Shown: piece by piece, positions 32,254-45,490 of the stretch
Position numbering within the stretch: position 1 is the first letter of the stretch
Layout of the letters: each line of letters opens with the position of its first letter
Origin: Coenobita brevimanus
Taxonomy: Eukaryota > Arthropoda > Malacostraca > Decapoda > Coenobitidae
Reading direction: 5' to 3'
DNA length: 64,000 nt
Assembly (NCBI GenBank): GCA_032717465.1
Contig: CM064657.1
Span: forward strand, 22,198,468-22,262,467
The notes under the pieces: model-generated
Seen by the model: the letters and a program-made list of their open reading frames with translations, nothing else
Database searches by the model: none
What the model was told of the DNA's origin: nothing
Made by a program: the position numbers and the translations under genes

Positions 32254-34416
32254 TCACTTCCCCACAACTTGACAGGTGTGACAAGACTCACAATAACAGG
32301 AAACATCTCTGAAGATATCTGGCCAGTAGAAGTGTTTCAAAATGCATGCCACAGTCTTCCTCACACCAAGGTGTCCTGCCAAACTGGAATCATGAGCCAC
32401 TCTAATGATATCCTGCCTACAAACACGAGGGATGACAACTTGATGTACAACCTCCCATTCATAGTCGGCTGATGCTGCTGGGGGTCTCCACTTTCTCATA
32501 AGTACTCCTGACTTTATATAATAACAAGTAGAAGCACTAGCTGACTCTTCCTCACTGCAAGCAGAGTTAGCTAGACCTTTCAACTCAGGGTCAGCAACCT
32601 GCAACTCAACCAACTCTTGACGAGACAAATTATCAACACTACGGGGTACTGCCTCATCTGGTGAGTGGTCCAAATTAGCAAGAAAAGTGTCAGCTAGGAT
32701 AACATCATCATCATCATCATTATCCTCTAAATCACCAGTAACTTTAGACTTAGCCCTAGTGACAGCACATGCAGAGAACACATCAGGGACATCACAATCC
32801 TGGGTCGGAGTCACTGGTTCACTAGACAACTGAGGAGCTGGACACACTTGACTTCCACCAATATCATTTCCAAGTAAGAAAGTTACACCTGACATTGGGA
32901 GTGTCTCAACCAACCCAACCATAACGGAACCATTAACAAAACCAGACTCTAAATTCACTCTGCACAGAGGGACAGAGAAGTAATTATTCCCTACACCTTG
33001 TAAGATTACAGTTTCGTCAGAGGAATTAACATTAGAGCCTAGAACACTGGTCAGCATAAGGGATTGGCAAGCAACTGTATCACGATATATTTTAACTGAT
33101 TTCTTGTCATTATTGTCCAGAGGACTGACAAAACCATCAGACAGGAAATTAGCACATGAACTCTTGAGAGTGTCACCCACGTTACTGCTCAAAAGAGGAG
33201 CTTCGTCATGAGAATTTAATTTACCCCTCAAAGCAGGTTCAGTTAACTCGGTTAAAGAATTCTGGGAACTCTCAAGGGTGGACACTAGACCAATTGACTG
33301 AATATTTAAAGACTCCTTTTTGTTCACATCACGCTGTCTCCTGAAACATTTCTCCGTAGTATGACCAAGCTTACTCCAATAAGTACATTTACTTTTCTGA
33401 AATCTAGAGGTGGAGCTGGTATTTACTTACTGAGAAACGTCATCTTTATTCTCTTTCCTGTTACCTGTACTCTGAGTAGAGGCAACGTACTTACTCTCAG
33501 GTTTCCTTTTTTCTTTAGAATATCTCTTGTGAGTGAGAACATATTCATCAGCTAAAACTGCAGCATCAGACAAATTATCTATTCTTTTCTCATCGAGATA
33601 TAGGCTTACATCTTTATTAATACACCTTCTGAAGTCCTCCAGCAAAATCATCTGCTTAAATTTATCAAAATCAGAATTTACATTCTTAGAATTTAACCAC
33701 TGCTCTAACAGATCTTCTTTGATTTTTGCATACTCAACATGGGATTGCTTATCTTGCTTATAAGTTGTCCTAAATTTTACTCTATAGGCTTCAGGAACAA
33801 GCTCATAGGCCTTAAGAGTCAAGCTCTTAACTACATCATAATTATCAGATTGATCCTGAGGCAAAGATGCATAAGTTACTTGAGCTTTACCGGTGAGAAC
33901 AGTTTGAAGGAGTACTGGCCAATACTTTTTGGGCCAATTAAAACCTGTAGCTACCCTCTCAAACAACTGAAAATACTTTCTTAAATCAGATTCATTAAAA
34001 GGAGGGACAAGTTTAACATTTTTAGCCACATCAAAATCATCAGAGCTAGATGATCCAGTTCCACTTTGTTTCATGCGATACTCATGGTCTGCCTGAATCC
34101 TAGCAATTTCAATTTGTGCCTGTGCCTCCTGAATACAAGCCTGAGCCTCAGCCTCCTTAGCACGAGCCTCCTGCACGGCTAGCTGTAACTTAGCTATTTT
34201 AATCTGCGTTTGCTCATCTGGAGGAGTTACATTAAACAAGCTTTTATTAATCATGCCAACAATTTGATCTTTAGACTGATGAGAGCGAACAGCAATTCCC
34301 AATTGTTGAGCAACAAGCTTAAGTTCATTCTTTGTTCAGTTTTCTACATCACACACTGTTTGCACATTTGACAAAAAATCTTTGACTTCATCAAGAGTAG
34401 TAATAGTAGACATCAT
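32254..34416 (-). pseudogene. G3 Gag, protease, integrase zinc finger
   Basis: ATGATG at 34416, the shared early TGA, then Gag open to DDVSQ. TAA at 33427-33429 cuts it before the knuckle. Protease and HHCC finger are open from 33426 onward in the same frame. Confidence 0.86.
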
Positions 34417-34497
34417 GAATAAATCACAGTCACAAAATATCAAGCAATATCCTTATGATAATATCCTGAATATCCTGATAAGAGGTCGCCAAATTTA

Positions 34498-34818
34498 TGT
34501 TACGGAACAGAGAGAGATAATGAACACTTCAAGTGAAAATACTAAAATCACTACTGTCCCGCAACGTTCCAGGTTCAAAACAAAAGAGTTAGGTAAAATT
34601 ACAAGTTAAAGTTTAATGCTCAAACTAACAACTAAACATCCAGGACTCATAAGGATAATGTAATGTCAAAACAGGTTACATATATGGTTAACTGCAATAG
34701 CCTCTATTAACACGAATTTAGCAAGAACAAATTTACCTAAGTCAGCCCTGATAAATGAGAGAACCGGATAATGCTCAGTTAAAGTAAGATATAATATTAT
34801 CACAGATACAAAACACTA
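34498..34818 (-). repeat. 5' LTR of G3, 3' portion
   Basis: 321 bp, TGTTACGG to AAAACACTA (34810-34818). Confidence 0.87.
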
Positions 34819-35115
34819 GTGAGGAAGAGATCATACAGGAACTTGCTCAGCAGGATATCATTGATGCCAGATTCATCACTCGGTTTCAGGAAGGCGTAAG
34901 GACGAAGACAGCCACTGTTGTCCTCACTTTTGGCAAAGTTTCTCTACCTACAAATGTCAAAGTAGGATATGAAATTGTAAATGTAAGACCGTACATCCCC
35001 AATCCCCTTCGTTGTTCAAAATGTCAGCTTTATGGACACCATGAAAAGGCTTGTCGGGCTTCCAACATCGTGTGTGGCAAGTGCGCGGCTTTAGTTCACT
35101 CTGCTGACAATTGTA
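34819..35115 (+). pseudogene. L3 ORF1 N-terminal remnant
   Basis: As in L1, two CCHC knuckles, cut by the MITE. Confidence 0.78.
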
Positions 35116-36216
35116 CAGTTGCGAGCAGATGACTCGAGGCCACCTAGTCCACAAAGATGTTGGTGTTTTATCTGGCAACAGTGGTAGCTGTGAACTTGAC
35201 CGAGATTCAGTCAGCTGTTCAGGCGAAACAAACCCAGTGATAATTTGTCAGTGTGCTCTTCTAACTGGTCTCCAATCAATATCATGCAAGTAAACGTATT
35301 ATACCGATAATGATTAACGTGTCATACACGTGGTAGATATAGTTATAACCATAGTATTACGACATAGGCATCCAAATTGTGGTGCGTTCATTCATGTGAG
35401 ACACAGTCATTTATTTTGTTCGACTATCGTCGTGAACCAAACAATCTTTACCAGTTTTCAAGAGATATGCCGTAGGGTTTATCGACTTCCTCGAAACCTA
35501 GCATTATTATCACAAAAAACACCGTCATGTCAGTCGTCCCTCACTGTTAACCTCACTTTCGAGCAGGTGGGACTTTTAAAGGTTCACACCACAGTAGGCG
35601 GAACAAGGGAAGGGGGGTGTGGGAGTTATATGGAGAGTGGTGGGTGAGGAAGGGCGGAACGAGGTGGGACGGGTGATTGGAGGGGGGTTAGGGGGTAAGT
35701 GGTAGGCTGCACCATTTAACGTATGAGATTAGAGGTTGTAATAGGTTTGTTTTGACAGAGAATACCAATGTTTCTTTAATATTCGAGTGATAAAGTCGAA
35801 CGATTACTCTCTATAAATGTTTATCATCATGAACGGGTCAACTAGTTCCACCCCCCATACGTGACGTCACGTGGTGCCTACGTCACAAACCAAGGTGGTG
35901 ATGGAGTCGCACGCTCGGGATACCCGCGTGTCTCACATGAATGAATGCAGCACTATTTGGATGCCAGTGTTGTAATACTATGGTTATAAATACATCTACC
36001 ACGTGTATAACACGTTAATCATTATCAGTATTTTACGTTTACTTGAATGATACTGATTGGAGACCAGTTAGAACTGCACATTCACAAATTATCACTGGGT
36101 TTGTTTCGCCCGGACAGCAGACTGAATCTCGGTCAAGTTCAAAGCTACCACTGTTGCCAGATAAAACACCAACATCTTGGTGGACTAGGCGGCCTTGAGT
36201 CATTTGCTCGCAACTG
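35116..36216. mobile_element. MITE in L3 ORF1
   Basis: 1101 bp, same site. 17 bp shorter than in L1, mainly from a loss at about 35562 (CTTTCGAGCAGG). Confidence 0.8.
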
Positions 36217-36849
36217 TACATCCGAGACTAAATGCTTCTTTCACGGCAAGGATGCTCACTCCACTCCCTCGAGGGTTTGTCCCATGTGGAAGGAGGAGAA
36301 AGAGGTCTGCACAGTGAAGGCAACTGATGGCATTTCCTTTTACGATGCAATGAAGAAGGTGAAGGAGTTGCATGCAACTCCCAAGCCTAATATCTCCTAT
36401 GCATCGGCGGTTGTGTCCCATCCCGTGATGTGCACCGTTGAGACACAGACTGAACTTACATTCGCTTCTCGTGCCCCACGCCCTACCTCTCAGTCTAAGC
36501 CTCCTGTACGTTCCAACTCTCTTACAGACATCCCTGTTGGTACATCATACTCTCAGGCTGCCGCTGTTCCTTTGCAGTCAGTGCGGCCAACACAGAAGCC
36601 TGACAAGTCTGACAAAATTAATTTGACCACCCTCACTAAGCAGTCACGTCCTGATGTCCTTCCTGCCCCTGGTCCAGCGAGGGAGGGAAAGAATAGCACT
36701 TCCTCAGTGGAGTCTGGGAGCCTTATCATTGACAACAATATGGAAGTGTCCATGAACAAGATCCGGGAAAGGTCCCCCGGTAGCCACTCGCCTGGACGTG
36801 GGGGGCATAAAAAAAAACTAAGTATACTGGCCACCCTCATAAATCTTAA
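36217..36849 (+). pseudogene. L3 ORF1 C-terminal part
   Basis: As L1 with 9 A in the run. Knuckle 3 has lost a Cys-side context (CFFHGKDAHS). Confidence 0.74.
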
Positions 36850-39800
36850 ACCGCCGTATTCACTTTATTACAATGGAATTGTAGAGGTGTCGGGAATAAG
36901 TTACACAATATAGCAATCTTGCTGTCAATACACGGGCCAGACATTGTTTGTTTACAAGAGACGCGCCTGGAGGATCATCCTGATCCTCTACAGTTTAAAC
37001 ACTATCACTCGTATAGAAGATATGAAGGTCACAGAGTTGCCATATACACACACAAATCACACCCACAAACGGAAGTGATTCTCAATTCTACTCTGGAAGC
37101 TGTCGCGTGCAGAGTATAATTTAATAACACGAATCTGTCTGTTTGCTCTCTGTACTATCCTCCACACGGCCCCATTGATAGTGATGCTTTAAATTCACTA
37201 GTTGAACATCTACCTGGGAATAAGTTAGTGCTGGGCGACTTTAACGCCCATCACTATCAGTGGGGTAGCTTGAAGATCGATGGTTGTGGGGAGGAAGTAG
37301 CCGACCTAATACTACAGTCCAACCTCTGTCTTCTGAACGATGGTAGAGCGACTCGTGTAGATGATGGTACTGTAACTTTTGGGCCATTGACTTATCTTTG
37401 GCCTCCCCTGGTATACATCAAGATTTCTCAAGGGACCCTTACGACGACTCCTTGGGAAGTGATCATTTACCCATCTGTCTTTCTTATACATGCTACATCA
37501 TTTCGGACCCTCCACCTCCAAAATTTAACTATAAGAAAGCAGATTGGGGATCCTTCTCAAGGATCGCCAATTTAGATATATCTGAGGAGACCATAGATGT
37601 TAAGGTCGAAAATATAACTACTTCCATATTCCATGCAGCTGAGACTGCTATTCCCAAGACTTCTATCTACAGTTCATGCGAAGCATAGAGCACATTGGTG
37701 GACGCCGGATTGCCGACAAGCATTAAGAAAACGCAATAGGAGATACAGGATTTTTGATAGTCAGCCCACTGAGGAAAATTTTATTGCATACAAATAGGCA
37801 TGGGCTGAGGCAAGGAGAATAATAAGAAGGGCTAAACGTGACTCCTGGCGGTCCTTTGTGTCCACGGTGACTCGTACAACACCATTACATAAAGTCTGGT
37901 CCACTATAAGATTATTAAATAATAAACGCCCATACTTCCCTGTGACCACCTGGCAGGTGAATAACACCACCTATGACGAGCCCGTGGACGTTGCTAACAT
38001 CCTCGCCAGGAGTTTTTCTCATGTAAGTAGCTCAGCCAATTATGACCCGCGTTTTCAACATCATAAACGCACGGCTGAGCTACGGATATTAGACTTTGCC
38101 ACAGAAGACGAAGACTCCCCATACAACCAAGAGTTTATGCTAGATGAACTGCTCCTTGCCCTTAAATCCTGTAAAGACACCAGCCCTGGACCAGACACCA
38201 TCACGTACGGTATGATCCAGCATCTTAATCAGGACAACCTGATTAGGATGTTAGCACTGTACAATGAGATTTGGGCGTCTCGAACGTTCCCAAACTCAAG
38301 GCACTTTGCGCACGTCATACCGATACCCAAAGAGGCTGGTCGTCTTATGAATCCCACTTCATTTCGTCCTATTGTGTTGACTTCTTGTCTATGTTAGGTC
38401 ATGGAACGAATGGTAAACAATAGGCTTCTTTTTGTTTTAGAGTCGAAGAATTTGTTAAATGATCAACAATGTGGCTTCCGTAAATACAGAAGTTCACTAG
38501 ATCATTTAATGAATTTGGGGCATTGTATTGAAGAGGCATTTGCCAATAAAGAATTCATGATAGGGGTGTTCTTGGATATCCATAAAACCTATGACATGAC
38601 ATGGCGACACGGTATACTAATGAAGCTCTATGCTTATGGTTTAAGAGGAAATTTGCCTATTTTTATTTCAAATTTCTTAAGGGACAGAACTTTCTCTGTC
38701 AAATTGCCCCGTAATGTAACATCGGATATATTTATCCAGGAAAACGGGGTGCCACAGGGAAGTGTGCTTAGTCCTACTTTTAGTATTATGATCAATGATA
38801 TTCTGTCATCAGCTCCCATCCCGAGGAATCTTAAACACTCGCTCTACGCTGACGATTGTGCAATATGGCACTATTCCCGTAATGCTGGGCGGATTCAAGC
38901 AGCCCTTGACTCCGTCCACCAATGGGCCTTGCAGTGGGGATTTAAGTTTTCCGTCCGTAAGTGTGCCGCTATAGTCTTCACTAATCGTAACGTACCTAAT
39001 TTGTGCTTAACTTTGGATAATCAGGTGGTACCTTTTCAAAATTTTGTAAAATTTTTAGGAATACATTTTGATCATAGAATGAATTTTAAACTTCACGTTA
39101 ATACTTTGCTTGCTCGTTGTGATAAACCGTTAAATGTCCTCAAGTACCTAGTGGGTACTACCTGGGGTGACGACAGAAAATCTTTATTAATGGTGTATAA
39201 GTCCCTTATTCGATCGAAGCTAGACAATGGCGCACAGGTGTATGGCTCGGTATCCGATGCCACACTGAAAGGATTCGATGTGTTACAGAATAAATGTTTG
39301 CGAATGTGTCTTGGAGCCGTCCGGTGTACCTGTGTGGCTCGTATGGAAGTGGAGGCGAATGTGCCTCCCCTCCGTATTCGCCGTGATCACCTGGCCTTGT
39401 CCTACGGCGTAAGGACGTTTAGGAAAACTAATATCGGCAATGTGGTCTGTACCCCCCTGCGTCAATACCATCACCTTCTGCGGGGGATGCGTCGGCCACT
39501 TGCCGTTCACCTCCACTTACTGACTCAGTAGCTTGGTGTGGACCCCAGTGACTGTGACAAGTTGGTGTTTAAAAAGATAGCGCCTTGGGAGCCACCCGGC
39601 TTTACAGTGGATGTCTCATGGCTCCCAGCACCAAAGGCCAAGGCGCCGGAGGCGGAGGTCCACCACTTGTTTCGTAACATCATTGTTCATCACTTGGGGT
39701 CCCATCAATTGTACACCGACGGCTCCAAGTCGAGTGAATGTGTGGGTGCAAGTGTGTGGTCGACTGAATGTGCACTTAGGTATCAGTTGCCGACTCATAA

Positions 39801-40534
39801 ATCTGTATGAGAAAGCCATAGAATATGCTCTCAATCCTACGCATGACTCATTTGTCATATTTTCAGATTCAAAATCAGCCCTTCAGGCAATTGCATCTTG
39901 TACTACAGACTCTCACGAGATCCAGGGCCGCATCGTCAATAAGTTGCATTCATGCAACAAGTCATTCATGCTGATCTGGGTGCCTGGTCATTGTCGTATC
40001 TACGGCAATGAGCAGGCTGACTTACTTGCAAAGTCGGCTGGAGAGCTCGAGGAGACTTGGGACGTTCCTTGTGATCTACGGTCGAGTCTCTCTCTCGGAA
40101 AGAAATCAATAAATCTTCTGTGACAAGGTCAGTGGACCAGACTAAATATTCCGACCTGGAAGCCGTACATGGGCTACTGGGACACTGCCAACCACCCCAG
40201 TCGCCTGGAAGAAAAAGTGTTGGCACGGATACGGCTCAATACCACCATTTTAACACATATGAAACCTTATATGGAAAGATGCTTCCCACCGCACTGTGAC
40301 ATCTGTGATACGGTGTTATCTATGAGTCATATCCTGCGCTGTCGGCGATTTATTCGTGAACGTGCTTCACTTATAAATTACTGCGGCGCAGCAGACGTCC
40401 CCTTCACCCTTTCCACCATCCTGGATGATAGGGACATTGTTATGACTGATAAATTGATGGCTTTCTTGAGAGAGACCAGACTGATTAGTGATGTGACTTT
40501 TTTACTGTGTGGTTATGGTTTTTATCAACGGTAA
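36850..40534 (+). pseudogene. L3 ORF2, multiply broken
   Basis: Endonuclease stop TAA at 37117-37119 and a 1-bp loss near 37372. RT stops at 38395-38397 and 39529-39531, a deletion at about 39810 in RNase H, and TGA near 40121. L3 lacks the 15-bp duplication: the site reads SLYADDCAIWHY, presumably the ancestral form. Also a 3-bp loss in LSPTFS. Confidence 0.85.
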
Positions 40535-40644
40535 ATATGTATATATTGTAATATTAATTAGGGTTGACAGTTGACATATTTTAAATAGTTCCTCCTCCCA
40601 CTGATCTATTTCTAATATATATGTCCCCTACATTAAGCCAAGTT

Positions 40645-40974
40645 CCTCGCCTGACAGTCACCAGCTGATGAGTGCAAGTGTGTAATATAGGAAGGTATTG
40701 GGCACTTGCAGTCGATGGTGGTCTGCTGGGCGAGGTTCTTCACTTTTTGTATAAATTATGTAAATACATTGTACCATCTTGCTTAAGTTATTCTAATTAG
40801 GGCCGACAGGTGACGTATATGGAAATGTTCCTGACTCGTCTGGTTCCCTTTCATATATTGATGTCCCCTATATTAGGTTGTGCCTCGACTGACAGTCACC
40901 AGGTGATGAGTGCAGGTATGTAATGTAGAAAGGCATTACATATCTGCAGTCGATGGTGTTCTTTTGGTCGAGGC
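40645..40974 (+). other. Structured RNA motifs A (40645-40735) and B (40882-40974), L3
   Basis: Intact. In stem 3 of motif A one C is T (GTGTAATA), turning a C-G pair into a U-G pair. Confidence 0.7.
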
Positions 40975-41328
40975 TTTTTTACCATTAGTGCAGGTCTAGT
41001 TATTTGTCTGTTAGGACTTAGTATAGGATAGAGATTTGTCTGCTAGGTGATTAGTTTTAGGATCTTTTTATTAACCCATGGCGTCCCGGGGACGTACTTC
41101 AACGTCCTCACGTTTTGTCACAGCTAATCCCGAATACGTACTTCAACGTCCTGCAATTGCAAGGTTCATAATTTCCACAATTTTCAAAATTCGCGCGAGA
41201 TTTTCGTTTCGCCCGGGTACCCAAGCCTCCCCTACCTGCCACCAGGCGGGCAGCGTCCTAGACCCCGCGTGACCCGCGCTCGCTCTTGTCTCGGTCACTC
41301 ACCTGCTAGCAGTGACCCAGGTCAGACA

Positions 41329-41375
41329 TGGCGCGGAAAGGTCTCTCAGACGAGGAAATCGCATCCGTCCCGGAA
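41329..41375 (+). pseudogene. PB2 ORF, first 15 codons
   Basis: MARKGLSDEEIASVPE, then the foldback element. The remainder is at 43213-44025. Confidence 0.7.
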
Positions 41376-41816
41376 GCGAAATTTTTTTTCCTGCCCAGTT
41401 CCGTCACTTTGCACATATGGCAACGTTGCCCTGTGTTTAGTTTGGCAACGCCGTGCAGCAGTGAGCCATAGGTCATATAGTTTTTGCTGCCTTAGCTTAA
41501 ATAAATATAAAAAGGGGCCATACCACTGTCTTTACTTCGTCACTCGTCTGCTGAGAGAGAGAGAGAGAGAGATTGAATCAGTATAAAATAATAACATGCA
41601 GGGTCATCAATAAAAAGTGAGTATGCAAGGAAGATACTCTACACTTTGCTAAAATTAGTTATATGTTGATTTAATGAAAATGCGGTACGTCTTAGGGGTG
41701 GTACATAACTGTTCGTTGAGAACACTTATCAGTAACATATGTTGTAGGCCTATACTACTTTACTTGTCATTTCTTGTCATTGCTCCCAGACGTACGATTC
41801 AATCAGCTGTGTTTAC

Positions 41817-41823
<7 letters not shown>

Positions 41824-41858
<35 letters not shown>
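41824..41858 (+). repeat. (GA)n run inside the foldback
   Basis: Pure GA dinucleotides at the inner edge of the left arm; similar runs at about 41553-41572 and, as (CT)n, 42880-42911. Confidence 0.9.
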
Positions 41859-41859
<1 letters not shown>

Positions 41860-41990
41860 TAATGACCCATAATATTTTATCACCTATAACGCTTTTCATG
41901 ATCATTCTTAAGGGTTAACCTTGGTAATTTCTGCTGCAAGCTGGGAAATATTGGTATCAATGATGCCTGAATATCAGTGTTTCATTAGAC

Positions 41991-42153
41991 ATTTTCTTAG
42001 GTATATATGTCAGGTTAGATTTCAGATTATTTTCTTGTTTTTCTTAGGTATATTAGTAAAATCATTTGTCAGGTTAGATTTCAGATTATTTTCTTGTTTT
42101 TCTTAGGTATATTAGTAAAATCATGTCAGGTTACATTTCAGATTATTTTCATG
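41991..42153 (+). repeat. Three tandem units of about 58 bp in the foldback spacer
   Basis: Unit TTTTCTTAGGTATA...GTCAGGTTAGATTTCAGA repeated at offsets of about 59 and 57 bp; the first is shorter. The rest of the spacer (42154-42693) has no recognisable ORF, but on the - strand it has donor-like TTCAAG|GTAAGC (42639-42650) and GGTCAG|GTGAGT (42487-42500). Confidence 0.75.
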
Positions 42154-42877
42154 TTCTCATGTCCTTTATTTCATGTTAAGTATGCTCTAAGGGTTTTTGT
42201 ATTTGATGAAATGCAAAGCTTTATTTGTTACGGTATAATCTTTATTAAATATTAAACACCACCAGGCACCATATGCTATTTCCCATGTGCTGATGACAGG
42301 CATTGGGTCAGACATGAGACATTATAGACCATTGTGTGCAAAATAAGTAAATCAAGAGAAACAAGGAATTAAAAAAATAAACTCACTTAATATATTCTAT
42401 TTGGTAATAGCATTGGGCTGGGAACACATTTGCTGATCTTTTCCCACTTCTCCATACCATATGTGGCCTCCCAGAACCCATTGTTGCACTCACCTGACCC
42501 GACTCTCATGGCCTTGCTGTATCCCTTTTATTCTTCTGTTAGCGTCCACTCTCTGGTTATATAATAGGCAGGCCTACGCATGATGCTCACTGTAAAAACT
42601 AACCAAGTTACTGTTATTAACAACCCCGTTACACCATAGCTTACCTTGAAGTTGATTCATGACCAGCAGATCCAGTGATGCGCCATTGCCGATTGTAAAC
42701 ACAGCTGATTGAATCGTACGTCTGGGAGCAATGACAAGATATGACAGGGAAAGTAGTATAGGCCTACAACGTATGTTACTGATAAGTGTTCTCAACGAGC
42801 AGTCATGTACCACCCCTAAGACGTACCGCATTTTCATTAAATCAACATATAACTAATTTTAGCAAAGTGTAGAGAGT

Positions 42878-42915
<38 letters not shown>

Positions 42916-43212
42916 GACGAGTGACGAAGTAAAGATAGTGGTATGGCCCCTTTTTATATTTATTTAAGCTAAGGCAGCGAAAACTATATGACCTCTATGT
43001 CTCTATTATTCTTTCAATCCATGTAAAATATAGATAGTCAGGTATTATATTTATAGTCAAGCATAAAAAAAGTAAATAATTGTGATGAATACTAAACCTG
43101 GCATCCGATATGGCTCACTGCTGCGCGGCGTTGCCAAACTAAACACAGGGCAACGTTGCCATATGTGCAAAGTGACGGAACTGGGCAGGAAAAAAAATTT
43201 CGCGTCCCGGAA

Positions 43213-44025
43213 GCCTTCACTGGAGACAGTGATTCTCCACTCGATGATGATGTAGTGGATCACGATTACGTCCAGCCAGAGGAAGAAATAAGTAGCAGTG
43301 ATGAGGAGGTCCCTTCGCCTCGAAAAACGCGGTATGTGACATACCGTAAGGCAAGGGAAGGCCAGCCTGCTCCCCAACCACGTGCAAAGCTATCTCTCCA
43401 TCCTGAATCTGATAAGGACGAGCATGAGGACGATGAGGATGATGGAGGCCTAGGACGTGATATCGCCGCGTGGTTGGGAAAAGAGAAAATATCACCACGA
43501 GGATCAGAAGGTGGGGCGAGACGACACATAAGGTATGGTGAAAGTACTTTGTCTGGGGAAGTGGCAAGTGGTGTGGTGGGATTGCTGGGAGAAAGGGAAA
43601 GTGTTGTGGCGGCAGCGCGGGGTGAAAGTGAGAGTGGTGTGGGGGTAGTTCGGGGTGAAGGGGCAAGTGGTGTGAGGGAGGCAGCACGAGCACGTGGTGC
43701 TCGTAGGCCTAGGGGAGAGAAGGTTGAGTCACTCCCCAGCACTTCTTTCGCCCCTGAATATTCCCAAACTTCCTCCCCACAGCCCCAGGATGTGGGGAAA
43801 GGAAAGAAAGGGAAGGGAAAGGGTAAAGGAAAAGGGAGAGGGAAGAGAAGTGCGAGTGATGAGAGGCGCCGCTCTCCACCTCCCCAACCTCCCCCACCAC
43901 CCTCACCTCCCCACCCTGACGAAGGGGACGATGGTGACGTGGTTAGTGTAAGTGGAAAGAATTGTTATCAAAACTACACCCACTGTGTAAATCTGGTCAG
44001 TAAATATGTGATAGCAAGGAAATAA
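43213..44025 (+). pseudogene. PB2 ORF, codons 17 to end
   Basis: Same protein as 2529-3389 from AFTGDSDSPL onward, frame intact to the shared stop. An ATG inside the foldback arm (43156, MPYVQSDGTGQEKKFRVPE) happens to be in frame, so a chimeric protein could be read. Confidence 0.7.
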
Positions 44026-44690
44026 AGTGGAAGCGGGTGTAATGTTAGTATGAATAAAACGTATAAGTTGAACATTACTGTAAGTTGTCATAATTGATGT
44101 CACGAGTACACCCACATTCTGGTCAGTAAGTATGTGATAGGAATTATATACAGTGGAAGATGTTGTAATGTTAGTAGTAAGGTATTTTATAAGTTGATTA
44201 CTAGTGTAAGATGAAACAAATGATATCGCGATAACACTCCCTGTGTAAGTAAACGCAAATATGACGCTCAGTTCCATCGTTAGTTCAGAAATGATGTGAT
44301 ATCAATTATATCAAGTGTTTACATGTGCAATGTTAGTGGAGAATTATTATATAAGTACAAAAATAGGTTGTAAGTTGAAATAGTTGTCATGGCGACTTCA
44401 CCGTGTGTGTTATTATGCGCTATTATTACGCTATATATTTACGTAAGGCCTGAAATAATCTCAAAACAGTTCTATAAAGTTGAAAAGTGTATAATAATAT
44501 TAGAAAAGTATTATGTAAGTAGAAAAAGCACAATACGACTTGAAACAACAGTCAGAGCGAGTTCACTCACTACGTAAATAAGCGCTAACATTACGCTAAA
44601 TGTTATCAAAAGGCCTGTGAATACGTAAAAACAGTTCAATAAAATGTAAAATGGTATAATGTTATTGTAGAAGTATTATGTAAGTAAAAA
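43930..44690 (+). repeat. Degenerate tandem array inside PB2
   Basis: Counterpart of 3300-4060; followed by the AATAAA-containing 3' region to 45113. Confidence 0.55.
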
Positions 44691-45199
44691 AAATTATATG
44701 TATCATGATTTTAGAATGTTAGCGATTCATCGTGACCAAGTTGGCCGATTTTGCTCGTTTCGCACGATGGTACAATGTTTATTTCTGCTCTATTTTTGTA
44801 TAAAATCCAATATACTCTTTTATCGCATGTTTTTATGTTTGTAATAAATTCATTTCTACTTACTTTCATTGGTTTCCCAGACTTATAATACCATAGAAAA
44901 CGTTTGAGGCTCAGACCGCCTAGGGAGAAAACGGGGCCAGGTGGGACCAAGGCATACCTGGTTAAGCTAATTAGGGACCCCTGGGACCAATTTCTTTGCC
45001 ACCGACCATTGTTTCTGACCAAAAGCGAAAGTTTAAGCAAAAAAAAAAAAAGGTCGAAAAATGGTCGGGATTGGGGGGTACCAGTGATCGAAAAGTCGTC
45101 GGGACGGGGCGGGTTAAGCATTTTTGTTTATAAGTATTATAAGACTAAAAATATAAAAAATTACCAAAAAAATAATAATAAAAATACAAAAAAAAAAAA

Positions 45200-45248
45200 A
45201 TTATATATATATATATAGATATATATATATCTATATATATATATATAA

Positions 45249-45299
<51 letters not shown>

Positions 45300-45300
45300 T
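45200..45300. repeat. (AT)n tract in LINE L3 3' UTR
   Basis: TA runs with a few GAT and CT interruptions. Confidence 0.9.
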
Positions 45301-45436
45301 ATGTACGTGTGAATGAAAGTGTGTATGTTCATATGAATCGATGTGTGTAGTTATGTATGTATGTATATATATATATGTTCGTATATATATGTATATATAT
45401 GTCAATGTTTATACATATATATAATTTTGCCTTAAT

Positions 45437-45490
45437 GACCAGAGGCTCCGGCCTCAATGGTCGATAGGAAAAAAAAAAAAAAAAACACTA
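45437..45490 (+). other. LINE L3 3' terminus: hairpin, poly(A), target duplication
   Basis: UCCG hairpin 45437-45462, 17 A (45469-45485), AAAACACTA 45482-45490. The next four LTR bases (ATCA) are lost. Confidence 0.8.

Larger units (their letters stand above)
29292..34818 (-). mobile_element. Gmr1-like retrotransposon G3
   Basis: Same layout. Private lesions: TAA near 31494 after GPY/F, a change in the GPY/F region, TAA at 33427-33429 in Gag. Confidence 0.9.
41376..43203. mobile_element. Foldback/MULE-like DNA element
   Basis: 1828 bp inserted in the PB2 ORF with a 9-bp duplication GTCCCGGAA (41367-41375 and 43204-43212). Ends GCGAAATTTTTTTT and its complement. Inverted arms 41376-41817 and 42694-43203; the right arm has about 125 bp absent from the left. 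Each arm carries a TATAAAAAGG box pointing inward (41506-41515; 42949-42958 on -) and a (GA)n or (CT)n run. The 9-bp duplication and long arms suggest a Mutator-like family. No transposase is seen. Confidence 0.8.
41075..45113 (+). mobile_element. piggyBac-like element PB2 with foldback inside
   Basis: TTAA at 41071-41074 and 45114-45117; ends CCCATGGCGTCCCGGGG and GGGACGGGGCGGG. 4039 bp, or about 2.2 kb without the foldback (1828 bp plus 9). Confidence 0.86.
34819..45481 (+). mobile_element. Array LINE copy L3, carrying piggyBac and foldback
   Basis: Most decayed full-length copy: several stops and frameshifts in ORF2. The 3' UTR is split by PB2, itself split by a foldback element. Net of these it fits the 12.2-kb period. 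Confidence 0.87.

Noticed and set aside
41674..41862. Host exon in the foldback left arm
   Set aside because: The sequence recurs inverted in the right arm, so it belongs to the element; the ORF ends in the GA run.
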